In this document: positions 1 through 8,251 of the stretch, one piece after another | Layout of the letters: every line of letters begins with the position of its first letter | How positions within the stretch are numbered: the stretch's first letter is position 1 | NCBI GenBank assembly: GCA_937936785.1 | Contig: CALDDQ010000003.1 | Location: 1-64,000, forward strand | Direction: 5' to 3' | DNA: 64,000 nucleotides | DNA from: an uncultured Endomicrobiia bacterium | Lineage (GTDB): Bacteria > Elusimicrobiota > Endomicrobiia > DTEH01 | Position numbers and translations under genes: made by a program | Notes under the pieces: generated by a model | What the model was told of the DNA's origin: nothing | Databases searched by the model: none | Seen by the model: only the letters and a program-made list of their open reading frames with translations

Positions 1-218
1 TTTCACAGGGCAACCCTAACATGCTTGGCAAGATCTTTCCGACGAAGAAAATTTTTCTATACTCAATTTCACAGGGCAACCCTAACGGCACGCAAAAACA
101 AAAGAACAGATGGAACATTTTTCTATACTCAATTTCACAGGGCAACCCTAACTTGTTTGAAGACTGGAGAAATGGGTTGACTATTTTTCTATACTCAATT
201 TCACAGGGCAACTTTAAC
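1..218. CRISPR. CRISPR array (partial, right end), 36-nt repeats with 30-nt spacers
   Basis: Four repeat copies are visible: a partial one at 1-20, two identical full copies at 51-86 and 117-152, and a terminal copy at 183-218. The terminal copy differs near its right end (CTTTAAC instead of CCCTAAC). On the + strand the repeat begins ATTTTTCTATACTC and ends GGGCAACCCTAAC. Spacers at 21-50, 87-116 and 153-182 are each exactly 30 nt and unrelated to one another. A 36/30 geometry and a minus-strand repeat beginning GTT are typical of type II systems, but no cas gene lies in the window, so the type is an inference. The degenerate copy marks the right edge of the array; the rest continues off the left edge. 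Confidence 0.95.
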
Positions 219-230
219 AAAAAACAACAC

Positions 231-260
231 CGATATGGTTTAGCCTGTGAACAAATTTCA
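231..260 (-). other. Anti-repeat-like segment next to the CRISPR array
   Basis: Just outside the terminal repeat, the minus strand reads TTCACAGGCTAAACC. This matches TTCACAGGGCAACCC of the + strand repeat at 12 of 15 positions, so it lies in inverted orientation relative to the array. Paired with a minus-strand crRNA repeat it would form about 12 Watson-Crick pairs and one G-U wobble. That is what a tracrRNA anti-repeat looks like. However, only a short stretch and a T-run separate it from the array, so a full tracrRNA with downstream hairpins is not evident. It may instead be an eroded inverted repeat copy. Confidence 0.3.
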
Positions 261-385
261 AAGAACTCTTTTAATTTTACAATAAATTAAACAAAATTTC
301 AACAACATATTGTTATTTTTAAAAAAAAATTGTATTGTTGTATAAAATCTATAAAGCAAACTAATACAATTACATAAAAAATTTA

Positions 386-1441
386 ATGAAAATTTTAATT
401 ACAGGAGCAAATGGTTTTGTTGGAAGTTCAATAGTAGATTATATTTCTTCTTACCAATTTAAAAATTTGCTACATAAAAATTCAGAACAAATTATAATAA
501 ATTGTATGGTAAGAAAAAGTAGTAACGTTAAAAGATTAAATTCTATAATTGAAAAAATAGACAAAATAAAAAATATATCATTAAATTTTGTCTATGGAGA
601 TATCAGAGAACCACAAACTTTATCAGATGCAATTAAAGGTGTTGATATAATAATACACTGTGCAGCATTGTTAAGAACAAACAATGTTCAAGAATATTAT
701 GATGTAAACCACATAGGCACAAAAAATTTGTTAGAAACAATTCGTTTACATAACCCAAACTTAAAATGTTTGATTGCAATATCTTCTCAAGCAGTTTCTG
801 GGCCTTGTGATAAAAACCAAAAAAAATCTGTTGATGAGATATGTGCACCTGTATCACATTATGGTAAAAGCAAACTTCTCGCAGAAACCGAATTGTTAAA
901 ATATTCAAAAATTATTACAACTATAGTTTTGCGACCAGGACCAATTTATGGACCTTACGATAAAGATATGTTTTTATATTTTCAATATGCAAAAAAAGGA
1001 TTATTGCCAATTTTTAGTAATGAGTTTTTTATCCAGTTTACTTTTATTGACGATTTAGCAAATGTTTGTACAAAAATTATTGAATTTATATTAGATAAAA
1101 CAAAAAAAATTAATCCCGGAATATATTTTGTTGCAGAAGAAAAATGTTATAGCATAGAAGAACTAAAAGATATTTTTAGTGAAACTGTTGGTAAAAAAAT
1201 TAAAATTTTTAAACTACCATCCTTTGTTGCGTATTCATATGCTTACATAAACGAACTTGTTCACAAGTTTTTATTTAAAAAACCTGCTGTGTTTAACCGA
1301 GATAAACTTAATGAGTTAAAACAGAAGTATTGGTTGTGTCACAGTTCAACTATTAAAGAAATATTAGATGTTAAGTATACACCACTTATTGATGGTATTA
1401 GAAAAACTTATCAATGGTATAAAGAAAACAAATGGTTGTAA
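386..1441 (+). CDS. NAD-dependent epimerase/dehydratase (extended SDR family)
   Basis: A 351-aa protein starting with a Rossmann nucleotide-binding motif TGANGFVGSS (residues 6-15). It has the catalytic YGKSK (YxxxK) near residue 158 and an upstream Ser-rich SSQAVSG strand, the standard Ser/Tyr/Lys triad of extended short-chain dehydrogenases. Members act on nucleotide sugars or on steroid-like and isoprenoid substrates. The sequence does not say which; the LRPGPIYGP segment after the active site is common in NDP-sugar epimerases and 3-beta-HSD-like proteins. It is a monocistronic gene between the CRISPR array and the rubredoxin operon. No Shine-Dalgarno precedes the ATG, and the upstream DNA is almost pure A+T. 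Confidence 0.85.
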   Translation: MKILITGANGFVGSSIVDYISSYQFKNLLHKNSEQIIINCMVRKSSNVKRLNSIIEKIDKIKNISLNFVYGDIREPQTLSDAIKGVDIIIHCAALLRTNNVQEYYDVNHIGTKNLLETIRLHNPNLKCLIAISSQAVSGPCDKNQKKSVDEICAPVSHYGKSKLLAETELLKYSKIITTIVLRPGPIYGPYDKDMFLYFQYAKKGLLPIFSNEFFIQFTFIDDLANVCTKIIEFILDKTKKINPGIYFVAEEKCYSIEELKDIFSETVGKKIKIFKLPSFVAYSYAYINELVHKFLFKKPAVFNRDKLNELKQKYWLCHSSTIKEILDVKYTPLIDGIRKTYQWYKENKWL

Positions 1442-1504
1442 AAATTTTACAATGAAAATAAAAAAATTATTATATGTGCTAAAATTAAAAAAACAACAAA
1501 AATG

Positions 1505-1531
1505 TTGAAAAAAAATTATTATTTATATAAT
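1505..1531 (+). promoter_or_regulatory. Putative promoter of the rubredoxin-ferritin operon overlapping a palindrome
   Basis: TTGAAA (1505-1510) lies 15 bp before a perfect TATAAT (1526-1531); a shifted -35 would give 17-18 bp. The -10 sits inside an inverted repeat with 9-bp arms (AAATTATTA at 1513-1521 and TAATAATTT at 1528-1536), which recalls AT-rich Fur/PerR-type operators. The downstream genes all serve oxygen and peroxide defence, so a peroxide-sensing repressor is a reasonable but unproven guess. Confidence 0.4.
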
Positions 1532-1572
1532 AATTTAAAAAAAATTAAAAGTAAAAATGGAGGAAATTAAAT

Positions 1573-1734
1573 ATGCAAAAATATGTGTGTATAGTATGTG
1601 GTTACATATACGACCCGGAAAAAGGTGATCCTGAATCAAACATTGCACCAAACACGCCTTTTGAACAATTACCTGATAGCTGGGTTTGTCCAGTATGTGG
1701 TGCAGATAAAAGTCAATTTGAAAAAGAAAACTAA
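1573..1734 (+). CDS. Rubredoxin
   Basis: A 53-aa protein with both iron-binding knuckles: CIVCG near residues 6-10 and CPVCG near 39-43. The intervening [10 protein letters not shown] and F..LP..WVCP signature of rubredoxins is intact. The single Fe(Cys)4 centre carries electrons in the cytoplasm, typically to rubrerythrin, superoxide reductase or oxygen reductases. A strong GGAGG ribosome-binding site precedes the ATG. It is the first gene of a tight run with ferritin, a ferritin-like protein and thioredoxin reductase, which supports a role in detoxifying peroxide or oxygen in an anaerobe. Confidence 0.97.
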   Translation: MQKYVCIVCGYIYDPEKGDPESNIAPNTPFEQLPDSWVCPVCGADKSQFEKEN

Positions 1735-1767
1735 AAAAAATTTATTATAAAAAAGGAGAAACATATT

Positions 1768-2259
1768 ATGATAAACTCAAAAATTGAAGAAGAGTTAAAC
1801 AAACAGTTAAACAGAGAAATTTTTTCTGCATATTTATATCTATCAATGGCAGCATATTTTGAAAGTGAAAATCTAAAAGGTTTTGCTCATTGGATGAAAG
1901 TTCAATCTAAAGAAGAAACTACACATGCAATGAAGTTTTTTAATCATATAATTGAACGAAATGGTAGAGTAATGTTAGAAAAAATTGATACACCAAAAAT
2001 TAATTGGAAATCTACAGCAGAAGTGTTCAAAGATGCTTATGAACATGAAACAAAAATTACTAATTTTATTTATGAAATTCTTGAACTATCCAGAAAAGAA
2101 CAAGATTATGCAACAGAAAATTTTTTACAATGGTTTGTTTCGGAACAGATTGAAGAAGAATCTCAAACTTTAGAAATTTTACAAAAACTTGATAAAATAA
2201 AAGATTCTACTGGCGGATTGTTGGTTTTAGACCATCATTTAGAAAAAAGAGAAGGATAA
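1768..2259 (+). CDS. ftnA: Ferritin (bacterial non-haem type)
   Basis: A 163-aa four-helix protein of the usual bacterial ferritin length. The ferroxidase-centre signature is present: an N-terminal NREIFSAYLYLSMAAYFE helix, the EETTHAMKFF (ExxH) motif near residue 50, and the C-terminal FVSEQIEEE segment. It stores iron as ferric mineral in a 24-mer and limits Fenton chemistry. It has a clear AGGAG ribosome-binding site and lies 33 bp after rubredoxin, presumably in the same transcript. The gene symbol is by family resemblance. Confidence 0.95.
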   Translation: MINSKIEEELNKQLNREIFSAYLYLSMAAYFESENLKGFAHWMKVQSKEETTHAMKFFNHIIERNGRVMLEKIDTPKINWKSTAEVFKDAYEHETKITNFIYEILELSRKEQDYATENFLQWFVSEQIEEESQTLEILQKLDKIKDSTGGLLVLDHHLEKREG

Positions 2260-2304
2260 ATTATAATTTAAATTAAAGCATAAAATTTAATAGGAGTAAT
2301 ATTT

Positions 2305-2787
2305 ATGGGAAACTTGTTCTCTATATCAGAAATATTTCAGTTTGCAATAAAAATTGAAGAAAACGGAGAAAAATTTTATAAAATGGCAGCAGAAAAAACT
2401 TCTGATCTTACAGTGAAAGAAATTTTTTTAATACTTTCAGAAGAAGAAATCAAACATAAAAATGTTTATTTAGAAATGTTAAGTAAGATAGAAAGTTACC
2501 AACCAGAAGAAAATTTTCCTGAAGAATATTTCCTTTACTTAAAATCTTATGCCGATAACATAATATTTAATTCTAAAGCACAAGAAGATTTAAAAAAAAG
2601 TTTTAGCACAATATCTGCAATAAATTTCGCTATTCAAAGGGAACTTGACTCCATACTATATTATTTGGAATCAAAAAATCTTATCCCCAAAATACAGGCA
2701 CAACTTGTTGATAAAATAATTGAAGAAGAAAGAAAACATTTTGTAAAACTTACTGATTTAAAAAATTCGTTAGAGAAACAAAAATAA
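2305..2787 (+). CDS. Rubrerythrin-like ferritin-superfamily protein
   Basis: A 160-aa helical protein with two ExxH-type di-iron motifs: EENGEKFYKMAA near residues 17-28 with SEEEIKHKNVY near 49-59, and EEERKHFVKL near residue 142. These match the rubrerythrin di-iron domain. No C-terminal rubredoxin domain (CxxC pairs) is present, so this is a 'half' rubrerythrin that would need the separate rubredoxin encoded at the operon start. It is probably a peroxide reductase or a ferritin-like iron protein; the exact activity cannot be read from the sequence. An AGGAG ribosome-binding site precedes the ATG. Confidence 0.85.
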   Translation: MGNLFSISEIFQFAIKIEENGEKFYKMAAEKTSDLTVKEIFLILSEEEIKHKNVYLEMLSKIESYQPEENFPEEYFLYLKSYADNIIFNSKAQEDLKKSFSTISAINFAIQRELDSILYYLESKNLIPKIQAQLVDKIIEEERKHFVKLTDLKNSLEKQK

Positions 2788-2792
2788 AAGTT

Positions 2793-3701
2793 ATGAATGT
2801 ATTAGACCTTATTATCATAGGAGCAGGACCTGCTGGTATCACAGCAAGCATATACGCTGCAAGAAAAAAATTAGATTTTATAGTTATTACTAAAGACATT
2901 GGTGGACAGGCTGTTTTAAGTTGGGATATAGAAAATTATACCGGATATCAATTTGTTACAGGACCAGAATTGGCCATAAAATTTAAGGAACACTTAGACA
3001 AATTTAATATTCAAATAAAAGAACAAGAAACTGTTTTAGAAATAAAAAAAGAAAATCAATTTATTAAAATCAAAACAGATAAAGATAATTATTGCTCAAA
3101 AACTGTTTTAATTTGTTCTGGCAGAATACCTAAAACTTTAAATGTAAAAGGAGAAGAAGAGTTAAAATATCGTGGTGTAACATATTGTGCAACTTGTGAT
3201 GGACCACTATATAAAGAAAAAACAGTGTTAGTAGTAGGTGGCGGAAACTCCGGTTTTGATGCTGCTATACAACTTGTAAAAATTGCAAAAAAAGTTTATC
3301 TTATAGAATCTTCAAACAAACTCATTGCAGATAATGTAATGATAGAAAAATTAAAACAAGCAAATAATGTTGAAATATATACAAACTCTAGAGTTTTAGA
3401 AATTTTTGGTGAAAAAACAGTTTCTGAAGTAAAAGTTTTATTAAACGGTGTAGAAAAAAATTTAAGTGTTCAAGGGATATTTGTAGAAATAGGGTCAAAA
3501 GCATCTTCGGATTTTATAACTGATGTTGCTAAAAATGATTTTGGCGAAATTTTAGTTAACTGTAAATGTGAAACTTCAACAGAAGGAATTTATGCTGCTG
3601 GAGATGTAACAAATGTTGTAGCAAAACAAATTATAGTAGCTTGTGGTGAAGGTGCAAAAGCGTTATTATCTATTTATGATTATTTAAACAAAACTTTTTA
3701 A
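2793..3701 (+). CDS. trxB: Thioredoxin reductase (NADPH, FAD)
   Basis: A 302-aa flavoprotein with an N-terminal FAD motif GAGPAGITAS near residue 9. The redox-active CATC centre (YCATCDGP) lies near residue 130, the second NADPH-binding GGGNSGFDAA follows near 150, and the C-terminal FAD clamp is YAAGDVT. Length and order are those of low-molecular-weight TrxB. It reduces thioredoxin or a similar thiol carrier with NADPH. It starts 5 bp after the rubrerythrin-like gene, so it is the last gene of the oxygen-defence operon and may supply electrons to its peroxide-reducing proteins. Confidence 0.95.
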   Translation: MNVLDLIIIGAGPAGITASIYAARKKLDFIVITKDIGGQAVLSWDIENYTGYQFVTGPELAIKFKEHLDKFNIQIKEQETVLEIKKENQFIKIKTDKDNYCSKTVLICSGRIPKTLNVKGEEELKYRGVTYCATCDGPLYKEKTVLVVGGGNSGFDAAIQLVKIAKKVYLIESSNKLIADNVMIEKLKQANNVEIYTNSRVLEIFGEKTVSEVKVLLNGVEKNLSVQGIFVEIGSKASSDFITDVAKNDFGEILVNCKCETSTEGIYAAGDVTNVVAKQIIVACGEGAKALLSIYDYLNKTF

Positions 3702-3716
3702 CTTAATTTACAAACC

Positions 3717-3755
3717 ATAAACTATATTTTTTTTTCTCACTTTTAGTTTATTTTT
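3717..3755 (+). terminator. Hairpin followed by T-run between trxB and the pyruvate kinase gene
   Basis: ATAAACTA (3717-3724) and TAGTTTAT (3744-3751) form an 8-bp stem with a T-rich 19-nt loop. Four Ts follow, running directly into the ATG of the next gene. It could end the trxB operon or occlude the pyruvate kinase start. The stem is all A-T except one G-C pair, so it is weak. Confidence 0.3.
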
Positions 3756-4781
3756 ATGGTAAAAACAAAAATAATTGCAACTCTCGGACCATCAACTTCT
3801 AATGAAACTATTATTAGGAAGATGATGTTATCAGGACTTGATGTTGTAAGATTAAATTTTTCACATACAGATTATAAGGAAATTATTGAAAAAATAAATA
3901 TTGTTCGATATTTGAATAAAAAATATCGTAGAAAAATTAAAATTCTTGGAGATTTACAAGGTCACCGTATTAGAATAGGAAAAATTGATACTGAAATAGA
4001 ATTAAAAAAAAATAAATTATTATTTTTAACTCAGGAAAATGTTATAGGAAACTCTGATATGGTACACTTCGATTATAAAGGTTCTTTAAAACCAATAAAA
4101 AAAGGTATGCAAATATTTATTGATGACGGTAACATCGCATTGGAAGTTATTGAAAAATATGAAAACAAATTAAAAACAAAAGTAATTGTTGGAGGTATAT
4201 TAAAACAAAACAAAGGTGTAAATATACCACAAGCAAAACTTGATTTTGGTAAAATAAGTAAAAAAGATATTCAGGACATACTTTTTTGTAAAGTAAATAA
4301 TATTGATTATATAGCACAATCTTTTGTAAGAACAGAAAAAGATGTTTTAGAAGTAAAAAATATTTTAGGAAAAATATCTAACTGCAAGATCATATCTAAA
4401 ATTGAAAATATAGAAGGTTTAAATAACATTGATAAAATTATTAATGTTTCTGATGGGATAATGATTGCACGAGGTGATTTAGGTGTATCTTTACCTATTT
4501 ATCAAGTACCAATAATACAGAAAATTATCATAAAAAAATGTAATAAAAACAAAAAATTTGTCATTACTGCAACACAAATGATAGAAAGTATGACAGACAA
4601 CCTTCGTCCAACAAGAGCTGAAGTAACTGATGTGGCTAATGCAGTATTGGATGGAACAGATTATGTAATGCTTTCTGCTGAAACAGCTGTCGGTAAATAT
4701 CCAGTTGAGACAGTTATATTGATGAACAATATATTAAAATACACTGAAAAAAATTTGCATAAGTTAAAAATAATCAAATAA
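3756..4781 (+). CDS. pyk: Pyruvate kinase, short form lacking the C-terminal domain
   Basis: A 341-aa protein; ordinary pyruvate kinases have about 470 or more residues. The catalytic A and B domains are complete: KIIATLGPS at the N-terminus, the NFSH motif, the IDDGNI loop and the active-site SKIEN lysine. They are followed by MIARGDLGV and the substrate signature ending [16 protein letters not shown]. The protein ends soon after TAVGKYPVE, so the roughly 130-residue C-terminal domain that carries allosteric sites is missing. Only 57 bp separate it from the next gene, so the missing domain is not encoded nearby in another frame. It should convert PEP and ADP to pyruvate and ATP, possibly without effector control. 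Confidence 0.92.
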   Translation: MVKTKIIATLGPSTSNETIIRKMMLSGLDVVRLNFSHTDYKEIIEKINIVRYLNKKYRRKIKILGDLQGHRIRIGKIDTEIELKKNKLLFLTQENVIGNSDMVHFDYKGSLKPIKKGMQIFIDDGNIALEVIEKYENKLKTKVIVGGILKQNKGVNIPQAKLDFGKISKKDIQDILFCKVNNIDYIAQSFVRTEKDVLEVKNILGKISNCKIISKIENIEGLNNIDKIINVSDGIMIARGDLGVSLPIYQVPIIQKIIIKKCNKNKKFVITATQMIESMTDNLRPTRAEVTDVANAVLDGTDYVMLSAETAVGKYPVETVILMNNILKYTEKNLHKLKIIK

Positions 4782-4838
4782 ATATCTTACATATTACACT
4801 AAATTTTTCTACAAAAAAAATTTTTTTTGGAGAATAAA

Positions 4839-7520
4839 ATGGAAAAAAAATGGTACACTATTGGTGTCGAAGAAATATTAGATTTACTAAAAACTTCATT
4901 AAATGGTTTAACAACACAAGAAGCACAATATCGGCTCAAAAAATATGGATATAATGAAATTTTAACCAAAAAAAAAACCTCCCCAATAATAATATTTTTA
5001 AGACAATTCTTAAATCCATTAGTATATTTGTTGATAGTTGCCTCTGTAATAAAATTTTCTTTAGGTAAATACCTTGATGCAAATGTAATATTAGGTGTGT
5101 TATTGTTTATGGCAATAGTTGGATTTATACAAGAATTTCGTGCTGAAAAAGCTATGGAAGCATTAAAACAACTTGCTTCTCCAAAAGCAAAAGTAAAACG
5201 TAACTCACAAATAGAACTAATACCTTCTAACGAAGTTGTTGTTGGAGATATTATTATTTTAGAATCCGGTGATAAAGTTCCTTCTGATGCACGAATTATA
5301 GAATCTGCAAGTTTAAAAGTTAATGAATCAATACTTACAGGAGAATCTGTTGCTGTAGACAAGTTCGCTGGTGTTATAAAAGATAATGTTGGTATAGTTG
5401 AACAGAAAAATATGTTGTTTATGGGAACAACAGTAGTTTATGGTAGAACAATAGCCGTTGTTACTGCTACAGGAATGTCAACAGAGATAGGAAAAATCGC
5501 TTTCGCACTAAAAGAAATAAAACAAGAACAAACTCCGTTACAAAAAAGTATTCATAATTTAGGGAAAGGTATTATTATTGTTATACTTTGTATGACATTT
5601 ATCTTAAGCATAATTGGTATTTCAAAAGGTATGAACTGGATTGATGTTTTTATGATTTCTGTTGCATTAATGGTAGCAGCTGCACCAGAAGGATTGCCTG
5701 CAACTATTACTGTTATATTGTCTATAGGAATGCAGATGATGGCAAAGCGTAATGCTATAATACGAAAACTTGTTGCTGTAGAAACTCTGGGGTCTACTAC
5801 TGTTATTTGTAGTGATAAAACTGGAACTTTAACTCTAAACCAAATGACTCTAAAGCGTATTTATGACAATGAACGAATGATTTTGTTAAAAGAGAAAGAT
5901 GATAAAACAGAATTCTTTTATAAAAATAAAACTTTGGATGTTAACAATGATGATATCCTAAAACTTATTTTTGAAATTTGTGTACTATGTAACGATGCTT
6001 CTTTAAAATTCGAAAACAACAACATTAATGTTATTGGTGATCAAATGGAAGGAGCGTTACTCATATCTGCTAAAAATGCTGGAATAACAAAAGAAAGTTT
6101 AGAAATTAAATTTAAACGTATAAGCGAAATACCGTTCCAAAGTGAAAATCAATATATGGCAACTTTATATAAAAAAGAGTATAAAAATGTTGCTTATGTT
6201 AAAGGATCGCCGGAAAAAGTTTTATCATTGTGTAACTACATAACTAAAAATGAAAAAATTATTCCGTTAACAGAAGAAATAAAATCTCAAATAAGTTTAA
6301 AAGTAGAACTAATGGCAAAAGATGCTTTACGGGTAATTGCTCTGGCATATTGCGATTTAGGACAACAAAATCTTACCGAAGAAAGTATTAAAGGTAAACT
6401 TGTATTTAGTGGTTTAGTTGGATTAATTGATCCACCAAGACCTGAAGCAATAAATTCTGTAAAATTATGTCAACAAGCAGGGATTAAAGTAGTAATGATT
6501 ACAGGAGACAATAAACTAACTGCTCAGACAATTGCAAAAGAAGTAGGAATACAATCTGATGAAGTTATCACAGGACAAGAATTAGAAGAATTAACTGAAG
6601 ACGAACTTGCAAAAAAAATTAAACAAGTATCAGTTTTTGCTCGTATAGAACCTTTACATAAACTAAAAATAGTAAATGCATTTAAAAAATTAGGTAACGT
6701 AGTAGCAATGACCGGTGATGGAGTAAATGATGCTCCTGCACTAGAAACTGCAGACATCGGAGTTGCAATGGGTATCACAGGAACTGATGTTGCAAAAGAA
6801 TCTGCAGATATGATACTTGCAGATGATAATTTTGCTACAATAGTATCTGCTGTAGAAGAAGGAAGAGCAATTTTTAACCGTTTACGAAATGCAACAGGAT
6901 TTCTTCTCACAACCTGTTTTGGAGAGTTGTTTACATTAATTTTTTCTGTAATATTTACTGGAATATCACCTTTGCTACCTGTTCAAATATTATGGATAAA
7001 TCTTGTCACTGGAGCTATAATGTCTATACCTCTTGGATTAGAACCTAAATTTGGTAATGAACTTCAATTTCCGCCAAGACACTATAAAGTAGGACTTATA
7101 TATCCTGGTATGATAAAACGAATTGCATTTTTATCGTTAGCACTAAGTCTTGGGAGTTTTTTGGTATATATATGGAGTTTAAAAAGGTTCAGTATAGAAG
7201 AAACACGAACAATAGTATTTTTGTCCGTGGTAATTTTTGAATGGTTTTTAGCATTCAATATGAGATCAGACGAAATTTCAGTTTTTAAGCTAGGATTATT
7301 TAAAAATCCTGCTTTGATTAAGGGTTTGATTGTAGCAATAATTTTACAGTTGGGAGTAATTTATGTAGGAATTTTTAGAACATTTTTTGATACTGTAATT
7401 CTTGGCTATAAAGGATGGATTGTTGCAATATTACCTGGATTATCAATTTTTATTTTAGAAACGTTACGTAAAACATTTTTTCCAAAATTGTTTAGCAAAG
7501 GCAAATGGCAACCAATATAA
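4839..7520 (+). CDS. Cation-transporting P-type ATPase (P2A, Ca2+-ATPase-like)
   Basis: Start chosen at the ATG with GGAG seven bases upstream; an upstream TTG at 4827 is in frame but overlaps that site. About 893 aa. It shows the actuator-domain TGES loop, the PEGLP metal-site helix, and the phosphorylation motif DKTGTLT. It also has the KGSPE nucleotide-binding motif, MTGDGVNDAPAL hinge and a C-terminal block of membrane helices. The N-terminal cation-ATPase domain and the PEGL motif place it with Ca2+/Mn2+ pumps of the P2A type rather than heavy-metal (CPx) pumps. It would export Ca2+ across the inner membrane. It overlaps the truB start by 16 bp. Confidence 0.93.
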   Translation: MEKKWYTIGVEEILDLLKTSLNGLTTQEAQYRLKKYGYNEILTKKKTSPIIIFLRQFLNPLVYLLIVASVIKFSLGKYLDANVILGVLLFMAIVGFIQEFRAEKAMEALKQLASPKAKVKRNSQIELIPSNEVVVGDIIILESGDKVPSDARIIESASLKVNESILTGESVAVDKFAGVIKDNVGIVEQKNMLFMGTTVVYGRTIAVVTATGMSTEIGKIAFALKEIKQEQTPLQKSIHNLGKGIIIVILCMTFILSIIGISKGMNWIDVFMISVALMVAAAPEGLPATITVILSIGMQMMAKRNAIIRKLVAVETLGSTTVICSDKTGTLTLNQMTLKRIYDNERMILLKEKDDKTEFFYKNKTLDVNNDDILKLIFEICVLCNDASLKFENNNINVIGDQMEGALLISAKNAGITKESLEIKFKRISEIPFQSENQYMATLYKKEYKNVAYVKGSPEKVLSLCNYITKNEKIIPLTEEIKSQISLKVELMAKDALRVIALAYCDLGQQNLTEESIKGKLVFSGLVGLIDPPRPEAINSVKLCQQAGIKVVMITGDNKLTAQTIAKEVGIQSDEVITGQELEELTEDELAKKIKQVSVFARIEPLHKLKIVNAFKKLGNVVAMTGDGVNDAPALETADIGVAMGITGTDVAKESADMILADDNFATIVSAVEEGRAIFNRLRNATGFLLTTCFGELFTLIFSVIFTGISPLLPVQILWINLVTGAIMSIPLGLEPKFGNELQFPPRHYKVGLIYPGMIKRIAFLSLALSLGSFLVYIWSLKRFSIEETRTIVFLSVVIFEWFLAFNMRSDEISVFKLGLFKNPALIKGLIVAIILQLGVIYVGIFRTFFDTVILGYKGWIVAILPGLSIFILETLRKTFFPKLFSKGKWQPI

Positions 7521-8251
7521 ATATTTCATCATTAGAATCTAATTCGTTTAAAGAAAATAAATTGAAAAGAAATGTATTTCAAGAAGGACTTTTTGCTGTA
7601 TATAAACCAAAAGGTTGGACTTCTGCTCAAGTGGTAAATTATGTAAAAAAACATTCTAAAACAAAACGTGTTGGTCATGGTGGAACTTTGGATCCGTTTG
7701 CTGAAGGTGTATTGGTTATAGCTGTGGGTAGAAAATATACAAAAAAATTAACTGATATATTGAAAAATTCTCAGAAAGAATATTTAGCAGAAATTTTGTT
7801 AAACAAAAAAAGTGATACTTATGATACTACCGGTAATATTATAAATGTTGAAATAAAAGAAATCCCATCAAAAGAAAAGGTTCAATTTGAGTTATTAAAA
7901 TTTGTTGGAGAAATTGAACAATTACCACCACCATATTCTGCGATAAAAATTGCAGGAACACGTGCATGTGATTTAATTAGAAAAAATAGATTTTCTTTTG
8001 AAGAAATTAAAAAAGTTATAAAACCTAAAAAAGTAATTATAAACAAAATTGAAATTTTAGATTATAAATTTCCTTTGTTAAAATTAAAAATTAGTTGTAT
8101 GTCTGGAGTATACATTCGTTCTTTTGCAAAAGATTTTGGTGAACAACTTAATTGTGGTGGAATATTAAAATCTCTTATACGAACACAAGTCGAAAATTTT
8201 CAGATTGAAACTGCAATAAGATTGAAAAATGACAATCAGAGTATTTTATAG
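7505..8251 (+). CDS. truB: tRNA pseudouridine(55) synthase TruB
   Basis: A 248-aa protein with the catalytic GGTLDPFAEGVL motif (active Asp). The KPKGWTSAQVV entry motif and the YSAIKIAGTRA and GVYIRSFAKDFG blocks typical of TruB are also present. It isomerises U55 in the T-loop of tRNAs. The start lies inside the end of the ATPase gene and gives about 25 residues more than usual before the first conserved motif, so translation may begin later; no later ATG supports this clearly. The 3' end overlaps the next gene by 23 bp, implying coupled translation. Confidence 0.93.
   Translation: MATNINISSLESNSFKENKLKRNVFQEGLFAVYKPKGWTSAQVVNYVKKHSKTKRVGHGGTLDPFAEGVLVIAVGRKYTKKLTDILKNSQKEYLAEILLNKKSDTYDTTGNIINVEIKEIPSKEKVQFELLKFVGEIEQLPPPYSAIKIAGTRACDLIRKNRFSFEEIKKVIKPKKVIINKIEILDYKFPLLKLKISCMSGVYIRSFAKDFGEQLNCGGILKSLIRTQVENFQIETAIRLKNDNQSIL

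Noticed and set aside
21-290. Open frame of 89 codons across the CRISPR array
   Set aside because: It translates repeat and spacer DNA; the repeated FLYSISQGN pattern comes from the 36-nt repeat.
4799-5362. 187-codon frame on the minus strand
   Set aside because: Lies opposite the strongly conserved P-type ATPase; a shadow frame with no recognisable motif.
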